Assembly: GCF_005222675.1 (NCBI RefSeq) | Contig: NZ_STGE01000072.1 | Span: 62,001-126,000, forward strand | Source of the DNA: Mycolicibacterium sp. CR10 | Lineage (GTDB): Bacteria > Actinomycetota > Actinomycetes > Mycobacteriales > Mycobacteriaceae | Length of the DNA stretch: 64,000 nt | Direction of reading: 5' to 3' | Shown here: piece after piece, positions 48,528 to 57,719 of the stretch | Layout: every line of letters starts with the position of its first letter | How positions within the stretch are numbered: position 1 is the first letter of the stretch | Program-made: the position numbers and the translations under genes | Notes under the pieces: generated by a model | The model's database searches: none | What the model saw: the letters and a program-made list of their open reading frames with translations, nothing else | Told to the model about the DNA's origin: nothing

Positions 48528-49730
48528 ATGTCGTCGGCCACCCTCGGCCCCGTTCCCGCATTCGACGTCGCTGACCCGGCGTTCTCGATCACTTCCGCCG
48601 AGGTCCACGATGCCCGCGAACGCAGCTGGTACGCGACCACTCCGTACGGCATCGCGGTGCTGCGCTACGAACAGGTGAACCGCTTGCTCAAGCACGCCAA
48701 GCTGCGGCAGGGCAGCGCCGCCTGGCCTGCGCACAACGGCGTGACCGAGGGACCGTTCGCCGAGTGGTTCGCCAGCTGGATTCTCAACAAGGAAGGTGAA
48801 GAGCACCACCGGCTGCGCCGCCTGATGAACCCCGCGTTCTCGCACAAGCTCATCGGCGCGCTCGTCCCGAGATTCCAGGAACTGGGCAACGAACTCATCA
48901 ACAACTTCGCCGAACCGGACCGCTGCGAGTTCGTCAGCGAGTTCGCCGAGCCGTACGCCGCCCGGGTGATCGCGATCATGCTCGGCATCCCCGAAAGCGA
49001 ATGGAGGGTCATCGCCACCGAATCGGTGACCATCGGGCTGTCCCTCGGGGTGACGATCCGAGAGGATCTGCCCAAGATCGAGGCGGCGCTGCAGCGGCTA
49101 TACGACTACTGCGACGCCCTCATCGCCGACCGGCGCGCGAACCCCCGCGACGATTTTGTCACCACCCTGGTCAACGCGTCGCGGGCCGAGGATGGCCGAC
49201 TGAGCGACACCGAGCTGCGAGATGCCATGGTGCTGCTGATCTTCGGCGGATTCGACACCACCCGCAATCAGCTGGGGCTGGCCATGCAGACGTTCATGGC
49301 CCACCCCGATCAGTGGCGACTGCTTGCCGAGCGGCCCGATCTCGGCGGGAGCGCCGTCGAGGAGGTGATGCGGGTCAACCCCACGGTGCGGTGGGTGACC
49401 CGCGAGGTGTTGGAGGATTTTGAGTACGAGGGTGTCCTACTCACCGCCGGCACCACGGTCCACCTCTACAGCGAGTCTGCGGGCACCGACCCGAGAGTTT
49501 TCGAATCGGGCTTCGACCTCACTGCAGAACGTAAGCCGCACTTCGGTTTCGGTGGCGGCGCACATCACTGCCTGGGCCATTTCGTTGCTCGCTCGGATAT
49601 GAGCGAAGCCCTGCCCCTGCTGGCGCGCCGACTGCGCGACCCCCACGAACTTCCCGGCGCCGAGTGGCTGCCGGATTCGGGCAACACCGGACCGATCCGG
49701 TTGCCCATCGGCTTCACGCCAGCCCCGTGA
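48528..49730 (+). CDS. Cytochrome P450 (CYP151/PipA-like, cyclic amine oxidation)
   Basis: A 400-residue P450. I-helix FGGFDTTR (239-246), ExxR in VEEVMR (278-282), heme loop FGFGGGAHHCLGHFVAR with Cys348. Directly followed by a 3Fe-4S ferredoxin and a glutamine-synthetase-like gene, the arrangement known for mycobacterial piperidine/pyrrolidine/morpholine degradation (pipA/morA, CYP151). It would hydroxylate the carbon beside the ring nitrogen and so open the ring. The CYP151 assignment rests on context and needs alignment. Start ATG 48528 after GGAGG. Confidence 0.85.
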   Translation: MSSATLGPVPAFDVADPAFSITSAEVHDARERSWYATTPYGIAVLRYEQVNRLLKHAKLRQGSAAWPAHNGVTEGPFAEWFASWILNKEGEEHHRLRRLMNPAFSHKLIGALVPRFQELGNELINNFAEPDRCEFVSEFAEPYAARVIAIMLGIPESEWRVIATESVTIGLSLGVTIREDLPKIEAALQRLYDYCDALIADRRANPRDDFVTTLVNASRAEDGRLSDTELRDAMVLLIFGGFDTTRNQLGLAMQTFMAHPDQWRLLAERPDLGGSAVEEVMRVNPTVRWVTREVLEDFEYEGVLLTAGTTVHLYSESAGTDPRVFESGFDLTAERKPHFGFGGGAHHCLGHFVARSDMSEALPLLARRLRDPHELPGAEWLPDSGNTGPIRLPIGFTPAP

Positions 49731-49774
49731 ACGCCGGACCTGCAGCCCCCACGCAGACCAGAAAGGATTTCAGA

Positions 49775-49963
49775 ATGCACGTCACTGTAGATCTCGCGAA
49801 GTGCCAGGATCACGGCCAGTGCGCGATCGCCGCGCCCACGGTGTTCTCCCTCAACGACGACGGCAAGCTCGAATACGACGAGAATCCCGACGATTCACAG
49901 CGCAGTGACGTCGAGGAGGCGGCCGACGTCTGTCCCGCCCAGGCCATCCTCATCAAGGATTGA
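49775..49963 (+). CDS. 3Fe-4S ferredoxin
   Basis: A 62-residue ferredoxin with CQDHGQC (Cys10, Cys16) and DVCPAQAI near the C-terminus. A His occupies the position of the fourth cysteine, the pattern of P450-partner 3Fe-4S ferredoxins. It should pass electrons to the preceding P450; no dedicated ferredoxin reductase is encoded here. ATG 49775 with GAAAGGA; in-frame codons further left lie inside the P450 gene. Confidence 0.92.
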   Translation: MHVTVDLAKCQDHGQCAIAAPTVFSLNDDGKLEYDENPDDSQRSDVEEAADVCPAQAILIKD

Positions 49964-49970
49964 GCAAACG

Positions 49971-51356
49971 ATGACAACAACACCACTGGACGCGCACCGT
50001 CAGGCGAACGCCTCGAGCCCCGACCTCGCGGCCGCGCTGTCGGCCATCACCGACCGCGGTGTCGAATTCGTGTATTTCCAGGCGGTCACCATCACCGGCC
50101 GGGTCGTCGGCAAGGTCGCACCCGCCCGGCATTTCGAGCGGTTGGCCACCAAAGGTGTGCAACAGCATCAGACCGCGGTGGCCAACCTGCAGGGGACCCG
50201 GGAGGGCGTGCTGCTCGCCGGTGGCGTGCACGCTCCCGAGTACACGGCCATCCCGGATCTGGAAACCTTTGCGGTCCTGCCCTGGGACTCCAGCTTCGCC
50301 CGGGTATTCTGCCGGCTGTACGAGCCCGATCACCTGACAGATGCTCCCGGCGCTGAATTCGCCTGCGACTCGAGGGGCCTGCTGCGTCGCCTGCACGAAG
50401 GTTTCACCGATCGCACCGGTCTGGAGCTGCGCACCGGCTGCGAGCCCGAGATGACATGGCAGGGTGAAGGTTTGGAGGCGCAGTTCCGACCCGGATCGAG
50501 CCCCGCCTACCACATCGAACACCTCGAACGGAATCGACCGATCGTCAAGAAGGTCGTCGAGTACGCCCAGGCGCTCGGCCTGGACATGGTTGAGGGCGAC
50601 TACGAGGACGAGTTCCAGGTGGAACTGAACTTCATGTACGACCGTGCCGATCTCACCGCGGACCGGCTCACCACCTACCGCCAGATTTGCAAGCAGGTCG
50701 CCCGCGAACTCGGTATCCATGCGAGTTTCATGCCGAAACCGGCGACCGGGATGATGGGCAACGGCTGCCACCACAACCTCAGCCTGTGGCGTGACGGCGT
50801 CAACGTGCTGGCGGACCCGGGGCGCACCGAACTGCACCTGACCGACATCGGGCGACATGCACTCGGTGGTCTGTTGGCCCACTCCGCCGGCGCCATGCTG
50901 ATCAACGGCTCGACCGTCAACTCCTACAAAAGGTATTGGGATGCAGGGCAGTTCGCACCGTCGCGGATCAACTGGGGCTTGGACAACAAGACCTGTACCG
51001 TCCGGCTGTCGGCAGTCGGACGGCTCGAGTACAAGCTGCCCGACGCTGCGGTCAACCCATACCTGTCACATGCGGCGATCCTGGCTGCGTGCGAGGACGG
51101 CATGAAGAACGCGATCGACCCCGGACCGCCGACCCAGGGCTCGTCCTACGACGCACCGCAGGACGAGCGGTTCCCGGCGTTGCCGCTGACGCTCGGCGAG
51201 GCGATCAGCGCTTTCCGCGCCGATGAGGTGCTCAACCAGGCCTTCGGACCGGTGTTGTCGGCGTTGCTCGTCGACTTCCACGCCGACGAATGGGCTCGAT
51301 TCTGTGGATACGTCACCGATTGGGAGCGCGACATGTACTGGAACGACACCCCGTGA
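49971..51356 (+). CDS. Glutamine synthetase-family ligase (gamma-glutamyl-amine synthetase type, PipC/PuuA-like)
   Basis: A 461-residue GS-family enzyme. Catalytic parts: GCEPEMTWQGEG, ELNFMYDRADLTADR, FMPKPATGMMGNGCHHNLSLW and NSYKRYWDAGQFAPSRINWGLDNKTCTVRL. It is closer in layout to PuuA-type gamma-glutamylating ligases than to GlnA, since the adenylylation segment NLYDLP is absent. It probably attaches glutamate to the primary amine formed after ring opening, shielding the reactive amino-aldehyde. The ATG at 49971 follows the ferredoxin stop by 7 nt. Confidence 0.87.
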   Translation: MTTTPLDAHRQANASSPDLAAALSAITDRGVEFVYFQAVTITGRVVGKVAPARHFERLATKGVQQHQTAVANLQGTREGVLLAGGVHAPEYTAIPDLETFAVLPWDSSFARVFCRLYEPDHLTDAPGAEFACDSRGLLRRLHEGFTDRTGLELRTGCEPEMTWQGEGLEAQFRPGSSPAYHIEHLERNRPIVKKVVEYAQALGLDMVEGDYEDEFQVELNFMYDRADLTADRLTTYRQICKQVARELGIHASFMPKPATGMMGNGCHHNLSLWRDGVNVLADPGRTELHLTDIGRHALGGLLAHSAGAMLINGSTVNSYKRYWDAGQFAPSRINWGLDNKTCTVRLSAVGRLEYKLPDAAVNPYLSHAAILAACEDGMKNAIDPGPPTQGSSYDAPQDERFPALPLTLGEAISAFRADEVLNQAFGPVLSALLVDFHADEWARFCGYVTDWERDMYWNDTP

Positions 51357-52060
51357 CCGCCGCTCTGAGGCTGGCGTGCCTCGATGCCGAAGCGCCGCCA
51401 CTGTTCTCCCGTTGGACCCCCGAGAGTGGCAGGCAGGGCTACGAGCCCGGCGTCGCCGAGGCGCTGGGTGACGAACTTGGCCGTCCGGTGGAATGGGTCC
51501 GTGTGCCGTGGGTCGACATGATTCCCGCGGTGCAGCGTGGCGACGCCGACGCGGTGCTGTGCGGCCAGGGAATCACCGCCGAGCGGCAGGCCCAGGTCGA
51601 CTTCACCAGGCCCTACGCCGTGTTCCACGAGGGCGTGCTGGTCCGCAGGGGCGCGGGGATCCACACGGCCGCCGACCTGGTCGGCCGCAGGGTCGCCGCG
51701 ATCGAGAACAGCACCAACATGGCGCTCGTCGAGACCTTCGAGGGCGCGGTCCCGGTGCCGTTCGGCGCGGGCTCCGACGACGTGTACGCCGACATGCTGG
51801 CCGCACTGCTGAGCGAGGACGTGGATGCGGTCGTCGACGACGACGTCGTGTTCGTCCCACTCGGCGCGACACATCCCGACTACGAACTCGCCTTCACGGT
51901 GCAGACCGGAAACCGTTGGGGGATCGCGGTGTCCAAGGACCGGCCGGACACCCTAGCCGAGATCGACGGCGCGCTGGTTCGGCTCATCGAGTCGGGACGG
52001 TTGCGCAAGGTCTGGGAGGAGTGGTTGCCGACACTCGACTATCCGTTCGCGGGGGACTGA
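51353..52060 (+). CDS. Family 3 solute-binding-fold protein without signal peptide
   Basis: A 235-residue periplasmic-binding-protein-like (PBPb) domain: RLACLDAEAPPLFSRW, YEPGVAEALGDELGRPVEWVRVPWVDMIPAVQRGDADAVLCGQGITAERQAQVDFTRPY, DVDAVVDDDVVF and GIAVSKDRPDTLAEIDGALVRLIESGRLRKVWEEWL. From its GTG (GTGA overlap with the ligase gene) it has no signal peptide or lipobox, and no ABC permease is nearby. It may act in the cytoplasm as a ligand-binding or catalytic protein of the amine pathway rather than in transport. Confidence 0.8.
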   Translation: MTAALRLACLDAEAPPLFSRWTPESGRQGYEPGVAEALGDELGRPVEWVRVPWVDMIPAVQRGDADAVLCGQGITAERQAQVDFTRPYAVFHEGVLVRRGAGIHTAADLVGRRVAAIENSTNMALVETFEGAVPVPFGAGSDDVYADMLAALLSEDVDAVVDDDVVFVPLGATHPDYELAFTVQTGNRWGIAVSKDRPDTLAEIDGALVRLIESGRLRKVWEEWLPTLDYPFAGD

Positions 52061-52774
52061 ATGACCCGGCCGCTGGTGGCCGTGGCTGGTCGGCGGGCCG
52101 CACACGCGCCGATCCTGCGATTCTCGGCGACCCTTGCGGCCGAGGCGATCTGCGAAGCGGTTTGGGCGGCCGGCGGCGAACCGGTCATCGTGCACGGCCC
52201 CGCCGCCAACCCGCTGGCCGAACTGCCGATGCGCCTCAGTAGATTCAACGCAGTTCTGCTGCCTGGCGGTGCGGATATGGAACCCGGTAGATACGGCGCG
52301 GAGCCGGCTCCGGAGACCACGGATACCGTGGCCTTCCAGGACGAGTTCGATCTCGGTATCACCCGGTCGGTAATCGACCTCGACCTGCCCGCGCTGGCGA
52401 TCTGCCGGGGCATGCAGGTTCTCAACGTCGCACTGGGTGGAAGTCTGACACAGCATGTCCCAGAGACAAACACGCTGCATCACAACGCGATTCATCATGT
52501 CGAGGTGGCCGACGGCTCGCGGTTGCACGCCATCGTGGGTGCCGCGGATATCGATGTGTCGTCGTACCACCATCAGGCCATCAACCGGCTGGCAGATGAC
52601 CTGGTGGTCACCGCCGTCGCCGCCGACGGCCTGATCGAGGCGGTCGAGCACCGACGCGCCGACATGATCGGAGTCCAGTGGCATCCCGAGGATCGGCACG
52701 CCACGTCGGACACCGACGCCGCACTGTTCGCCGACCTGATCGACCGAGCCCGGAAACGAAAGGACTCTCAGTGA
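52061..52774 (+). CDS. Gamma-glutamyl-amine hydrolase, class I amidotransferase fold (PuuD-like), copy 1
   Basis: A 237-residue peptidase C26 protein. Nucleophile Cys115 in AICRGMQVLNVALGG; His208 and Glu210 in VQWHPE; substrate stretch LPGGADMEPGRYG. PuuD-type enzymes remove glutamate from gamma-glutamyl-GABA. Here it would release the amino acid after aldehyde oxidation. The ATG comes directly after the previous stop. Its stop overlaps the GTG of a second, similar gene. Confidence 0.88.
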   Translation: MTRPLVAVAGRRAAHAPILRFSATLAAEAICEAVWAAGGEPVIVHGPAANPLAELPMRLSRFNAVLLPGGADMEPGRYGAEPAPETTDTVAFQDEFDLGITRSVIDLDLPALAICRGMQVLNVALGGSLTQHVPETNTLHHNAIHHVEVADGSRLHAIVGAADIDVSSYHHQAINRLADDLVVTAVAADGLIEAVEHRRADMIGVQWHPEDRHATSDTDAALFADLIDRARKRKDSQ

Positions 52775-53598
52775 CCGACAAAGAGCCCGCCGAGCATCGG
52801 GTGCGCAGAGAAGACGTCACCCCGGGCCTTCCGATACCCGAAGTGCCGCGTGCGCACATCTGCGTCCTGGCCTCGCTGAACTACCCCGACATCAGCGCCG
52901 CGGACGCTGCGCTTGTCAAGCGCTTCACCCGCGTCACATTGGAGACCCTGGTGGGCCTCGGTGCCTCCTACGAACTCTGGGATACCACGGTCCCACTCGA
53001 GAACCCCTCGGAGGCCGCAGGGTTCGACGGCTTGCTGCTTCTCGGCGGTGGTGACATCGACGGCTCCTGCTACGGCGTCAGCACCCGCCACCCGGCCAGT
53101 TACGGGATCGACGCGCGCGCCGACCGCGACGCCTTCGCCGTCATCGCGGCGGCCGAGGCCGCCGACCGCCCGATCTTCGGAATCTGCCGGGGTTCCCAGC
53201 TGCTCAACGTTGCGCGGGGCGGCACGATCATTCCCGACATCGTCGACTACGCCCTGCACCACGGCGCCCCAGGTGAACCCGAGTTCGTCGACGAGCCGAT
53301 CGACATCATTGCGGGCACCCGGCTGTCGTCGATCATGGAGACTCCCAGGGTGACCGGTCGGTCCGGTCATCACCAGGCCGTCGACCGGATCGGCACCGGA
53401 CTGGTGGTGGCGGCGCAGGCTCTCGACGGAATCACCGAGGCTGTCGAGGATCCGGACCGCTTCTATCTCGGTGTTCAATGGCATCCCGAGGACGACGACG
53501 GTCCAGAAGCCGACCGGCTTCGGTTGTTCGGTGCGTTCGTCGCCGCAGCCGAGCAGTCACGTCTGAGTGGTGTTGCCGCGGCAGCACCCCGGGAGTGA
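52771..53598 (+). CDS. Gamma-glutamyl-amine hydrolase, class I amidotransferase fold (PuuD-like), copy 2
   Basis: A 275-residue paralogue of the preceding protein with a ~25-residue N-terminal extension. Cys139 (GICRGSQLLNVARGG), His238 and Glu240 (VQWHPE) are intact, and the substrate loop is GGGDIDGSCYG. It differs in the region 160-200, where a longer acidic loop (HHGAPGEPEFVDEPID) may alter specificity or reflect a heteromer with copy 1. GAAAGGA precedes the GTG at 52771. Confidence 0.88.
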   Translation: MTDKEPAEHRVRREDVTPGLPIPEVPRAHICVLASLNYPDISAADAALVKRFTRVTLETLVGLGASYELWDTTVPLENPSEAAGFDGLLLLGGGDIDGSCYGVSTRHPASYGIDARADRDAFAVIAAAEAADRPIFGICRGSQLLNVARGGTIIPDIVDYALHHGAPGEPEFVDEPIDIIAGTRLSSIMETPRVTGRSGHHQAVDRIGTGLVVAAQALDGITEAVEDPDRFYLGVQWHPEDDDGPEADRLRLFGAFVAAAEQSRLSGVAAAAPRE

Positions 53599-55100
53599 TC
53601 ACCGCCCGGGGTTTGACGCAGGTCGACAGCCTCGGCCTGACGCTGGTTGCCGGCGCGGCTGCCGCCGACCGCGACATCGCGTGGGCACACGCGATCGAAC
53701 TGGCCGACCCGACCCCATACCTCACCGGCGGCGAACTGGTGATGACGACGGGAATCAACATCGGCGCCGACGCCGCGATGCAGTCCGCCTACCTCGGACG
53801 CTTGTCGTCGGCCGGGGCGGCTGCGCTGGCCGTCGACACGGGCACCACGTTCTCCGATGTACCCGCGGGTGTGCTTGCGGCAGGTAATGACTCGGGTGTT
53901 CCGGTTCTCAAAGTGCCCGCCTCGACACCGTTCATCGCGATCGCGCGGGTTGTGATCGACGCGGTGAAGGCGGACGAACTGCGTTCGGTGCAAAGAGTCG
54001 TCGACCACCAGGAGGTCCTCGCGCGGGCGACCCTGCGCGGCGGCATCCCCGCTGTCGTCGACGCACTCTCCGACGCGCTGTCGGCGGACGTCGTCGTCAC
54101 CGGCTCCGACGGCATGGTGCTTGCCGCCGGCGGAGCCGAACACCCGCGACTGGTCACCGCGCTCGCCGGGTCCCTTCGGCCTGCCGCAGTCCGGCGGCAT
54201 GCCGGATACGTCACCGCCGACGGTGACGCGCTGGTCACCATTCAGAGCCTGCGGGTCGCCCAACTTGTCCGCGGCCATCTGGCGGTGCGGACCGTACAGC
54301 CGCTGTCGAACTCCGATCGACTTCTCCTGGCGCACGCGGTGTCGTTGATCTCGATCACCCTGGAGAAGCCCGCGCGCGTCATCGATGCGGAACAGCGGCT
54401 TCGGACCGCGGTGGCACGCGAGATGCTCAGTGGATCAAGCACTGTCGACACCGGGGTGCTGCGCTACTTCGGCTTCGAACCTGACGGCGACGTGGTGGTG
54501 GTCGTCGTCAGCGGCGTCGGACCGGTCTTCACCGCTGAGCAGAACCTGGGTCAGACGCTGTCGACCGCCGGTGCCTATCTGATGGCGCCACGCGGGGACC
54601 AGATCGTGATCGTCGTGCCTTCCGCCGGAAGCAAACGCCGCATTCTGCATGTGATCGGAGAGTTCGCCCGCACATCCACGGTCACGCCGACGGCGGGGGC
54701 CAGCAGGCCCGGACGGCTCTCCGAGGTCACCGTGGCGCTCCAAGAAGCCTGTGTCGCACTGCAATGCAGTGTCGGTTCCGGTGTCACGGAGTTCGATGAG
54801 CTCGGTGCTTTCGGCGCGCTCCTCGGCAGTCGTAGCGCCGCCGAGCTTCGAATTATCGCCGCCCCATTGGATCCACTTGCGGGCCGCGATGACGACCTGA
54901 TCGAGACGCTGGCGGCCTTCCTGCAGCACAATGGTCAGCTGGAGGCTGCTGCCGCCGAACTCCACGTCCATCGCCACACGATGCGGAATCGTTTGCGGCG
55001 CATCAGCGAAGTGTTGGCCGACGATCTGGGATCAGCCGACACCCGCGCGCGGCTGTGGCTGGCCATCAAGGCCAGGAAGTTGCTGCCGACCCAGGTGTGA
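53595..55100 (+). CDS. PucR-family transcriptional regulator
   Basis: A 501-residue regulator. An N-terminal PucR ligand domain (ITARGLTQVDSLGLTLVAGAAAADRDIAWAH ... TGGELVMTTG) is followed by a GGDEF-like middle region and a C-terminal helix-turn-helix, AAAELHVHRHTMRNRLRRISEVLADDL. PucR-type proteins control purine, amino acid and GABA use. The GTG at 53595 overlaps the hydrolase stop (GTGA); the 39 upstream in-frame codons lie inside that gene. It ends the rightward operon and converges on the catabolic operon beyond, which it may control. Confidence 0.9.
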   Translation: MITARGLTQVDSLGLTLVAGAAAADRDIAWAHAIELADPTPYLTGGELVMTTGINIGADAAMQSAYLGRLSSAGAAALAVDTGTTFSDVPAGVLAAGNDSGVPVLKVPASTPFIAIARVVIDAVKADELRSVQRVVDHQEVLARATLRGGIPAVVDALSDALSADVVVTGSDGMVLAAGGAEHPRLVTALAGSLRPAAVRRHAGYVTADGDALVTIQSLRVAQLVRGHLAVRTVQPLSNSDRLLLAHAVSLISITLEKPARVIDAEQRLRTAVAREMLSGSSTVDTGVLRYFGFEPDGDVVVVVVSGVGPVFTAEQNLGQTLSTAGAYLMAPRGDQIVIVVPSAGSKRRILHVIGEFARTSTVTPTAGASRPGRLSEVTVALQEACVALQCSVGSGVTEFDELGAFGALLGSRSAAELRIIAAPLDPLAGRDDDLIETLAAFLQHNGQLEAAAAELHVHRHTMRNRLRRISEVLADDLGSADTRARLWLAIKARKLLPTQV

Positions 55101-55142
55101 GGGCCGCTGTCACCCGGTGCCGCCGTCGAGTGGTGGCGGCCC
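55101..55142. terminator. Convergent hairpin between PucR and CoA-transferase genes
   Basis: GGGCCGC (55101-55107) and GCGGCCC (55136-55142) pair as 7-bp arms, with a nested CCGCC/GGCGG stem inside. It starts right after the PucR stop and overlaps the 3' end of the leftward CoA-transferase gene. Confidence 0.45.
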
Positions 55143-56225
55143 GCTGCGGTAGGTGACGGGAGTGGCCGACAGCGAGATCGGGTTGGCGACCTGAGGGGAG
55201 GCGCTTCCCGGCACCGACACCGTCGCGCCGATCCCGAGCCGGTCGGCGAAGGCGAAGGCCTCGGCCAGATCGTTGATGGGTCCGACCGGCACACCGACGG
55301 CGGTCAACGTCGCGTACCAGTGATCGGCGCCGTTCGCTTTCAAGGCAGATTCGAGAAGGGCGCACAACGTGTCCCGGTGGGCCACCCGCTGCGGGTTGCT
55401 GGTGAACCTGGGGTCGTCGGCGAATTCTGGCCTGCCGATCGCGGCGCTGAATGCCCTGAACTGCTTGTCATTACCGACGGCCACCGCTATGGGTCGGTCG
55501 GCGGTCTCGAAGGTCTGGTACGGCGCGATGCTGGGATGGCGGTTTCCCATGATGCCCGGCACCACGCCGGCGCCGAGGAAGCCCGAGGCCTGGTTGACCA
55601 TGGACGACAGCAGCACCGAGAGCAGGTTCGTCTCGACCCGCTGCCCTTCGCCGGTGCGGTCCCGATAGGCCAGGGCAGCCAGGATTCCGCTCAGCGCATG
55701 CAGTCCGGCAAGCACGTCGACAAGCGCCACACCGACCTTGGTGGGATCACCCGGTTCGGTGCCGGTGACGCTCATCAAGCCGCCGACTGCCTGCACCAGC
55801 AGGTCGTAGCCCGGCAGCGTCGCCCCGCCGCCGCGGCCGAAGCCGGTGATCGAGCAGTAGATGATGTCGGGCCGGATGGCACGCAGATCGTCGTAGCCCA
55901 GCCCGAGTTTCTCCATGGTGCCAGGCCGGAAGTTCTCCACCACGATGTCGGCCCGGGCCACAAGATCGCGTGCCTGTTGCAGGTCGTCGGCGTCCCCGAG
56001 ATCCAGGGCGACTGATCGTTTGTTGCGGTTGACTGCGTTGAAATATGTGGCGACACCGGCTGAATCGTGAGGAGGTCCCCAGTGCCTGGTGTCGTCACCG
56101 GAACCGGGACGTTCGACCTTGACGACGTCGGCGCCGAAATCGCCGAGCATCATCGTCGCGTAGGGTCCGGCGAGGATCCGGCTGAAGTCCACCACGACGA
56201 TGTCCTCGAGCGCCCCGGCGATCAT
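55110..56225 (-). CDS. CaiB/BaiF-family CoA-transferase (glutarate CoA-transferase candidate)
   Basis: A 371-residue family III CoA-transferase. N-terminus VVDFSRILAGPYATMMLGDFGADVVKVERPGSGDDTR; NRNKRSVALDL; candidate catalytic Asp141 in GYDLLVQAVGGLMSVTG. It transfers CoA from one acid to another. Next to glutaryl-CoA dehydrogenase and a semialdehyde dehydrogenase, the simplest reading is formation of glutaryl-CoA from succinyl-CoA and glutarate. It is the last gene of a leftward four-gene operon and overlaps the aldehyde dehydrogenase gene by ATGA. Confidence 0.88.
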   Translation of the reverse strand: MIAGALEDIVVVDFSRILAGPYATMMLGDFGADVVKVERPGSGDDTRHWGPPHDSAGVATYFNAVNRNKRSVALDLGDADDLQQARDLVARADIVVENFRPGTMEKLGLGYDDLRAIRPDIIYCSITGFGRGGGATLPGYDLLVQAVGGLMSVTGTEPGDPTKVGVALVDVLAGLHALSGILAALAYRDRTGEGQRVETNLLSVLLSSMVNQASGFLGAGVVPGIMGNRHPSIAPYQTFETADRPIAVAVGNDKQFRAFSAAIGRPEFADDPRFTSNPQRVAHRDTLCALLESALKANGADHWYATLTAVGVPVGPINDLAEAFAFADRLGIGATVSVPGSASPQVANPISLSATPVTYRSGPPPLDGGTG

Positions 56226-57688
56226 GTGCCAGGCCTCCCGCCTCGGAGATAGACAGTGGTGGTGTGGGTGAAGAACTCGCGGGCGGCACCACCCTGCTCC
56301 TTGGGGCCGAGGCCACTCTTCTTGGCGCCGCCGAACGGCACGTGGGGGTCCGCGCCCGCCGACTCGGAGTTGATGTGCAGGACCCCGACATCGATCTGGT
56401 CGACAGCCTGCAGAGCACGGCTGACGTCCTGCGTGAACACCGCTGCCGAGAGCCCGAATTCACTGTCATTGGCCAGTGCGAACGCCTCGTCGGCGGCGTC
56501 GGCCCGCCGAACCGCGAGGACGGGCCCGAACAGCTCGTCGGTCCACACGCCGGCCTTCGAGTCGCCGACCTCGACGATCGTCGGCGCGACGAAATAGCCT
56601 TTGGAGAGCGGGCCGTCGGGGTAGGGAAACCCACCGGCCACCACCGCGGCGCCCTGCCGAGTGGCGGCGTCGATGCCGGCGGTGATGGAGCTGCGTGCTG
56701 AATCGCTGACGACGGGACCCATCTGGGTTGCATCGTCAGTGGGATCACCGACCCGCAGCGCCCCGACCCGGTCGATCAACTCGCCGAGGAACTGCTCGGC
56801 GATACCCGACGTGACGATCAACCGTGAAGTGGCGGTGCACTTCTGACCGGTGGACCGGAACGCGCCCAACATCACCTGCTCGACCGCGAGGTCGACATCG
56901 GCGTCGTCGAGAACCACCGCGGCGTTCTTTCCGCCCATCTCGGCCTGCACCGGTACCCCCCGCGCGGCAGCGGCGGCGGCAATCCGCCGCCCGACGCCGG
57001 TGGATCCGGTGAAGGTGATCGCGTCGACGCCGACGTGGCTGACGATGGCATCGCCGACCTCCACGCCGCCGATCAGCAGGTTGAGCACCCCGGCGGGCAG
57101 ACCGGCATCGGTCAGCGCCTGAGCGAGCCGAATCGCCAGCAGCGGAACGGTACTCGCCGGTTTCCACACCACCGTGTTGCCGTAGACCAGGGCCGGCGCG
57201 ATCTTCCACGCCGGAATCGCGATCGGGAAGTTGAACGGGGTGATCACCCCGACCACGCCGAGCGGTTTGCGGGTGACCAGGATCTGCTCACCGGCGCGGG
57301 GGGATGCGTAGATCTCGCCGGTCTGGCGGTCGCCGTCGTTTCCGTAGTAGCGCAGAATCTGCGCCGCACGCCGGACCTCACCGATGCCTTCGGCCTTGGT
57401 CTTCCCCTCTTCGGTGGCAAGCTCCAAACCCCAGGCCTCGGCATTGCGGTCGACCACCGCCGCGGCGGCCAGCAGCACCGCCCCGCGCTGGTGGATCGGG
57501 GTGGCCGCCCAGGACGGTGCGGCGTCACGGGCCGCGGCCATCGCCGTGTCAACATCCGAGGTGCCCGTGCTGCGGCCTTCGGCCACCACGACACCCGGGC
57601 GGGTCGGATTGACACTGAGCAGCGAATCTCGGCTCCCGGAACACCATTCACCCGCGACCAGGTGCCGGATCTGCACGGGCGCGGTCAT
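56222..57688 (-). CDS. Aldehyde dehydrogenase (semialdehyde dehydrogenase, GabD-like)
   Basis: A 488-residue NAD(P)-dependent aldehyde dehydrogenase. Active-site Glu250 (VQAEMGGKN) and Cys284 (RSTGQKCTATSR), cofactor stretch TPFNFPIAIPAWKIAPAL, and TFTGSTGVGRRI. In context it would oxidise glutarate semialdehyde (or a gamma-glutamylated aldehyde) to the acid. GFPYPDGPLSKGYFVAPTIVEV and AKKSGLGPKEQGGAAREFFT are normal for the family. Confidence 0.9.
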   Translation of the reverse strand: MTAPVQIRHLVAGEWCSGSRDSLLSVNPTRPGVVVAEGRSTGTSDVDTAMAAARDAAPSWAATPIHQRGAVLLAAAAVVDRNAEAWGLELATEEGKTKAEGIGEVRRAAQILRYYGNDGDRQTGEIYASPRAGEQILVTRKPLGVVGVITPFNFPIAIPAWKIAPALVYGNTVVWKPASTVPLLAIRLAQALTDAGLPAGVLNLLIGGVEVGDAIVSHVGVDAITFTGSTGVGRRIAAAAAARGVPVQAEMGGKNAAVVLDDADVDLAVEQVMLGAFRSTGQKCTATSRLIVTSGIAEQFLGELIDRVGALRVGDPTDDATQMGPVVSDSARSSITAGIDAATRQGAAVVAGGFPYPDGPLSKGYFVAPTIVEVGDSKAGVWTDELFGPVLAVRRADAADEAFALANDSEFGLSAAVFTQDVSRALQAVDQIDVGVLHINSESAGADPHVPFGGAKKSGLGPKEQGGAAREFFTHTTTVYLRGGRPGT

Positions 57689-57719
57689 CCGTGCCTTCGG
57701 TTCTTCGCGCGAGCGCTCA

